DNA of 15,983 nt from positions 1 to 15,983 of the forward strand of contig NZ_CALEFV010000220.1 of NCBI RefSeq assembly GCF_937877005.1. The letters run 5' to 3'. Source of the stretch: an uncultured Fibrobacter sp. (lineage in GTDB: Bacteria; Fibrobacterota; Fibrobacteria; Fibrobacterales; Fibrobacteraceae). A program made the translations under genes and the position numbers. Numbering within the stretch: the stretch's first letter is position 1; each line of letters starts with the position of its first letter. Below are positions 14,593 to 15,983 of the stretch, piece by piece. The notes beneath the pieces are model-generated. The model saw only the letters and a list, made by a program, of their open reading frames with translations. It ran no database searches and was not told the origin of the DNA.

Positions 14593-14608
14593 CAAATCTA
14601 GAAATTTG
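14593..14608 (-). promoter_or_regulatory. Promoter of tgt, part of an inverted repeat
   Basis: The minus strand carries TAGATTTG (14593-14600), an exact TAnnTTTG match, 5 nt before the GTG start. It is one arm of CAAATTTCTAGATTTG. TATTG, 18 nt further upstream, could be the upstream element. The box lies just beyond the terminator of the 60-codon gene, so tgt has its own transcription start. Confidence 0.55.
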
Positions 14609-14623
14609 CAGTATTTCACAATA

Positions 14624-14664
14624 GAAAAACGCCAAGGTTTTCCGAAGCGCTTTAAAACCTGGGC
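14624..14664 (-). terminator. Rho-independent terminator of the 60-codon gene
   Basis: On the minus strand GCCCAGGTTTT (14654-14664) pairs with AAAACCTTGGC (14631-14641) in an 11-bp stem with one mismatch and a 12-nt loop. GTTTTTC (14624-14630) follows at once. The stem begins directly after the stop codon at 14665-14667. Confidence 0.7.
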
Positions 14665-14847
14665 TTATTTGTCCGTCGTCGAGTCTTTTGTCTGTTTGGT
14701 TTTGGCTTTATTACGAAGCGAACGGAGGCGAATGAATTTTTTTCCACTATGGACTGGAAGCTGTTTTACCCCCTCGCCAGCATGTGACAAGCGAACCTCC
14801 CCTGCCGGTTCCGTCTGCCCAGTAAATAGGTTATGATTGATAGCCAT
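14665..14847 (-). CDS. 60-residue basic protein of unknown function
   Basis: I recognise no family. The protein begins MAINHNLFTGQTEPAGEV and has a short middle (LSHAGEGVKQLPVHSGKKF). It ends in a strongly basic, Lys/Thr-rich tail (RLRSLRNKAKTKQTKDSTTDK minus its last residue). There is no signal peptide or membrane span. What supports a real gene is its setting: TTGACA (14876-14881) and TAAATT (14854-14859), 16 nt apart, then 6 nt to the ATG, and a good terminator immediately after the stop. The spacing matches that of other genes in the window. It precedes tgt, which has its own promoter. It could alternatively be a small RNA whose open frame is accidental. Confidence 0.55.
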   Translation of the reverse strand: MAINHNLFTGQTEPAGEVRLSHAGEGVKQLPVHSGKKFIRLRSLRNKAKTKQTKDSTTDK

Positions 14848-14853
14848 ATTTCC

Positions 14854-14881
14854 AATTTAATAAAAATTTTTCAATTGTCAA
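14854..14881 (-). promoter_or_regulatory. Promoter of the 60-codon gene
   Basis: The minus strand reads TTGACA, 16 nt, then TAAATT, ending 6 nt before the ATG at 14847. This is the best-formed two-part promoter in the window. The short distance to the ATG predicts a nearly leaderless transcript. Confidence 0.55.
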
Positions 14882-14974
14882 CAAGACACACAAAGTCGTA
14901 TCGATACAAAAAACGTAACATGCAGTCCCTCGGTCAAAAAAAGAATGCGCGCCCTTACTTACATGCGGTTTTAG
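14882..14974. other. Intergenic stretch before the trpB promoter
   Basis: This A-rich sequence lies between the divergent 60-codon gene and trpB. The only structure I see is a 10-bp palindrome, GTATCGATAC (14898-14907). No gene or RNA signature was recognised. Confidence 0.3.
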
Positions 14975-14980
14975 TATATT
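14975..14980 (+). promoter_or_regulatory. Putative -10 box of trpB
   Basis: TATATT within TTTTAGTATATTTTAG lies 55 nt before the trpB ATG and 14 nt before a nine-codon frame. It is the same type of box as at 2537 and implies a leader of about 50 nt. Confidence 0.4.
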
Positions 14981-14983
14981 TTA

Positions 14984-15018
14984 GCGGCATAATTATGGCT
15001 CTGCTCAAAGCAGGCCGC
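14984..15018 (+). promoter_or_regulatory. trpB leader hairpin with nine-codon frame
   Basis: GGC-t-CTGCT (14997-15005) pairs with AGCAG-GCC (15009-15016) around a CAA loop. GCGGC (14984-14988) could instead pair with GCCGC (15014-15018), sharing the same arm. The frame ATG 14995 to TAA 15024 encodes MALLKAGRK, with no Trp codon, so classical Trp attenuation is not indicated. There is no T-run after the stem. Confidence 0.35.
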
Positions 15019-15035
15019 AAATAAAGGAATACAAG

Positions 15036-15983
15036 ATGAGAAACTCGCTCAAGCTCGACGGCCCGGTCAAGACTTACCTCGACGAAAACGAACTCCCCAA
15101 GGCATGGTACAACGTCCGTGCCGACATGAAGAAGAAGCCCGCACCGCTCCTGAACCCGGGTACCGGTAAGCCCGTGACTTTCGAAGACCTGCAGCCCGTG
15201 TTCTGCGACGAGCTCATCAAGCAGGAACTCGACAACGATACCGCTTACTTCGAAATTCCCGAAGATATCCTGACTTTCTACAAGATGTACCGCCCCTCCC
15301 CGCTCGTCCGCGCCTACTTCCTGGAACAGGCGCTCGGCACTCCGGCGCACATCTACTACAAGTTCGAAGGCAACAACACCTCGGGCTCCCACAAGCTGAA
15401 CTCCGCCATTGCGCAGGCCTACTACGCCAAGAAGCAGGGCCTCAAGGGCGTGACCACCGAAACGGGTGCAGGCCAGTGGGGCACCGCCCTTTCGATGTCC
15501 ACCGCCTTCTTCGGACTGGACTGCCAGGTCTACATGGTGAAGGTCTCCTACGAACAGAAGCCGTTCCGCCGCGAAGTCATGCGCACCTACGGTGCAAGCG
15601 TGACCCCGTCGCCTTCCATGACCACCGACATCGGCAAGAAGATCAACGCCGAATTCCCGGGCACCACGGGTAGCCTCGGCTGCGCCATCTCCGAAGCCGT
15701 GGAAGCCGCCGTGAAGCAGCCGGGTTACCGCTACGTTCTCGGTTCCGTGCTGAACCAGGTGTTGCTGCACCAGTCCGTCATCGGTCTCGAAACCAAGGCC
15801 GCCCTCGACAAGCTCGGCGTGAAGGCCGACCTCATCATCGGTTGCGCCGGCGGTGGTTCCAACCTCGGTGGCCTTATCAGCCCGTTCGTCGGCGAAAAGC
15901 TCCGTGGCGAAGCCGACTACGATATTCTCGCTGTGGAACCGGCTAGCTGCCCGAGCTTCACTCGCGGTAAGTACGCTTACGAC
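15036..15983 (+). CDS. trpB: Tryptophan synthase beta chain, TrpB2 type (3' end beyond the right edge)
   Basis: PLP enzyme that joins indole and serine to tryptophan. The first 316 residues are visible. The PLP lysine is Lys120 in GNNTSGSHKLNSA. GAGQWG (144-149) stands where classical TrpB1 has GAGQHG. The phosphate loop is GCAGGGSNLGG (269-279), followed by VEPASCPSFTRGKYAYD. The extended N terminus (about 50 residues before the first TrpB-like strand) and these variants mark the TrpB2 group (COG1350), usually about 450 residues. TrpB2 often lacks the contacts for TrpA and may act alone on free indole. An AAAGGA site lies 9 nt before the ATG. No trpA is seen downstream within the window; the sequence ends before the C terminus. 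Confidence 0.93.
   Translation, partial: MRNSLKLDGPVKTYLDENELPKAWYNVRADMKKKPAPLLNPGTGKPVTFEDLQPVFCDELIKQELDNDTAYFEIPEDILTFYKMYRPSPLVRAYFLEQALGTPAHIYYKFEGNNTSGSHKLNSAIAQAYYAKKQGLKGVTTETGAGQWGTALSMSTAFFGLDCQVYMVKVSYEQKPFRREVMRTYGASVTPSPSMTTDIGKKINAEFPGTTGSLGCAISEAVEAAVKQPGYRYVLGSVLNQVLLHQSVIGLETKAALDKLGVKADLIIGCAGGGSNLGGLISPFVGEKLRGEADYDILAVEPASCPSFTRGKYAYD

Noticed and set aside
14588..14635. Upstream ATG extension of tgt
   Set aside because: The extra 16 codons have no Tgt similarity and contain the TAGATTTG promoter box, so GTG at 14587 is the better start.
14898..14907. Palindrome GTATCGATAC between the 60-codon gene and trpB
   Set aside because: A single 10-bp palindrome without a partner site is expected by chance at this scale.
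14955..15770. 271-codon minus-strand frame opposite trpB
   Set aside because: The plus strand carries all TrpB2 motifs with normal codon use; the antisense frame is a GC-rich shadow.
1..15983. CRISPR array, tRNA, insertion sequence or prophage genes
   Set aside because: No regularly spaced repeats, no tRNA-like cloverleaf and no transposase, integrase or phage motif was found on either strand.

Overview
The window looks like ordinary chromosomal DNA of a Gram-negative bacterium, most plausibly a member of the Fibrobacterota or another lineage of the Fibrobacteres-Chlorobi-Bacteroidetes (FCB) group. The reasons are promoter-like boxes of the TAnnTTTG type placed very close to start codons, an LspA/peptidoglycan gene set, a TrpB2-type tryptophan synthase beta chain and a squalene synthase-type enzyme. 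The taxonomic call is inference; no rRNA gene is present. I see no tRNA, CRISPR array, insertion sequence or phage gene.

Left part (1-4790): the 5' part of proS (prolyl-tRNA synthetase, minus strand, running off the left edge) is divergent from a multi-membrane-span protein with a C-terminal DUF2914-like domain. Next comes a plus-strand unit, aguB-aguA, which converts agmatine through N-carbamoylputrescine to putrescine. A possible 51-residue upstream reading frame overlaps the start of aguB. After aguA lie a GC-rich structured block and two rho-independent terminators.

Middle (4791-9936): a compact five-gene minus-strand operon reads, in transcription order, small membrane protein > squalene/phytoene synthase-type enzyme > lspA > rluD-family pseudouridine synthase with a 100-residue tail > MurC/Mpl-family Mur ligase. 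Gaps are 2-15 bp. The theme is cell envelope (isoprenoid, lipoprotein processing, peptidoglycan). Just beyond the Mur ligase stop, after about 110 bp, lies a second, diverged copy of the last 23 codons of a Mur ligase gene in the same orientation, followed by a strong terminator. This remnant of gene replacement or 3'-end-targeted integration is the most interesting feature of the window.

Right part (9937-15983): dnaA (full length, plus strand) starts from a 120-bp divergent region with an AT-rich tract and DnaA-box-like sites. It converges on a secreted protein with MORN-like repeats and a TolA-like Lys/Ala/Glu coiled-coil tail. Then come tgt (queuosine tRNA-guanine transglycosylase, with a GTG start inferred from promoter position) and a 60-codon gene with its own promoter and terminator, both on the minus strand. 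Last is a TrpB2-type trpB on the plus strand, running off the right edge, whose leader holds a nine-codon frame and a hairpin.

A recurring theme is the promoter layout. Several genes have a TAnnTT box ending only 6-8 nt before the start codon, which predicts transcripts with little or no leader. This layout was used to choose starts for the DUF2914-like gene, the small membrane gene, tgt and the 60-codon gene.
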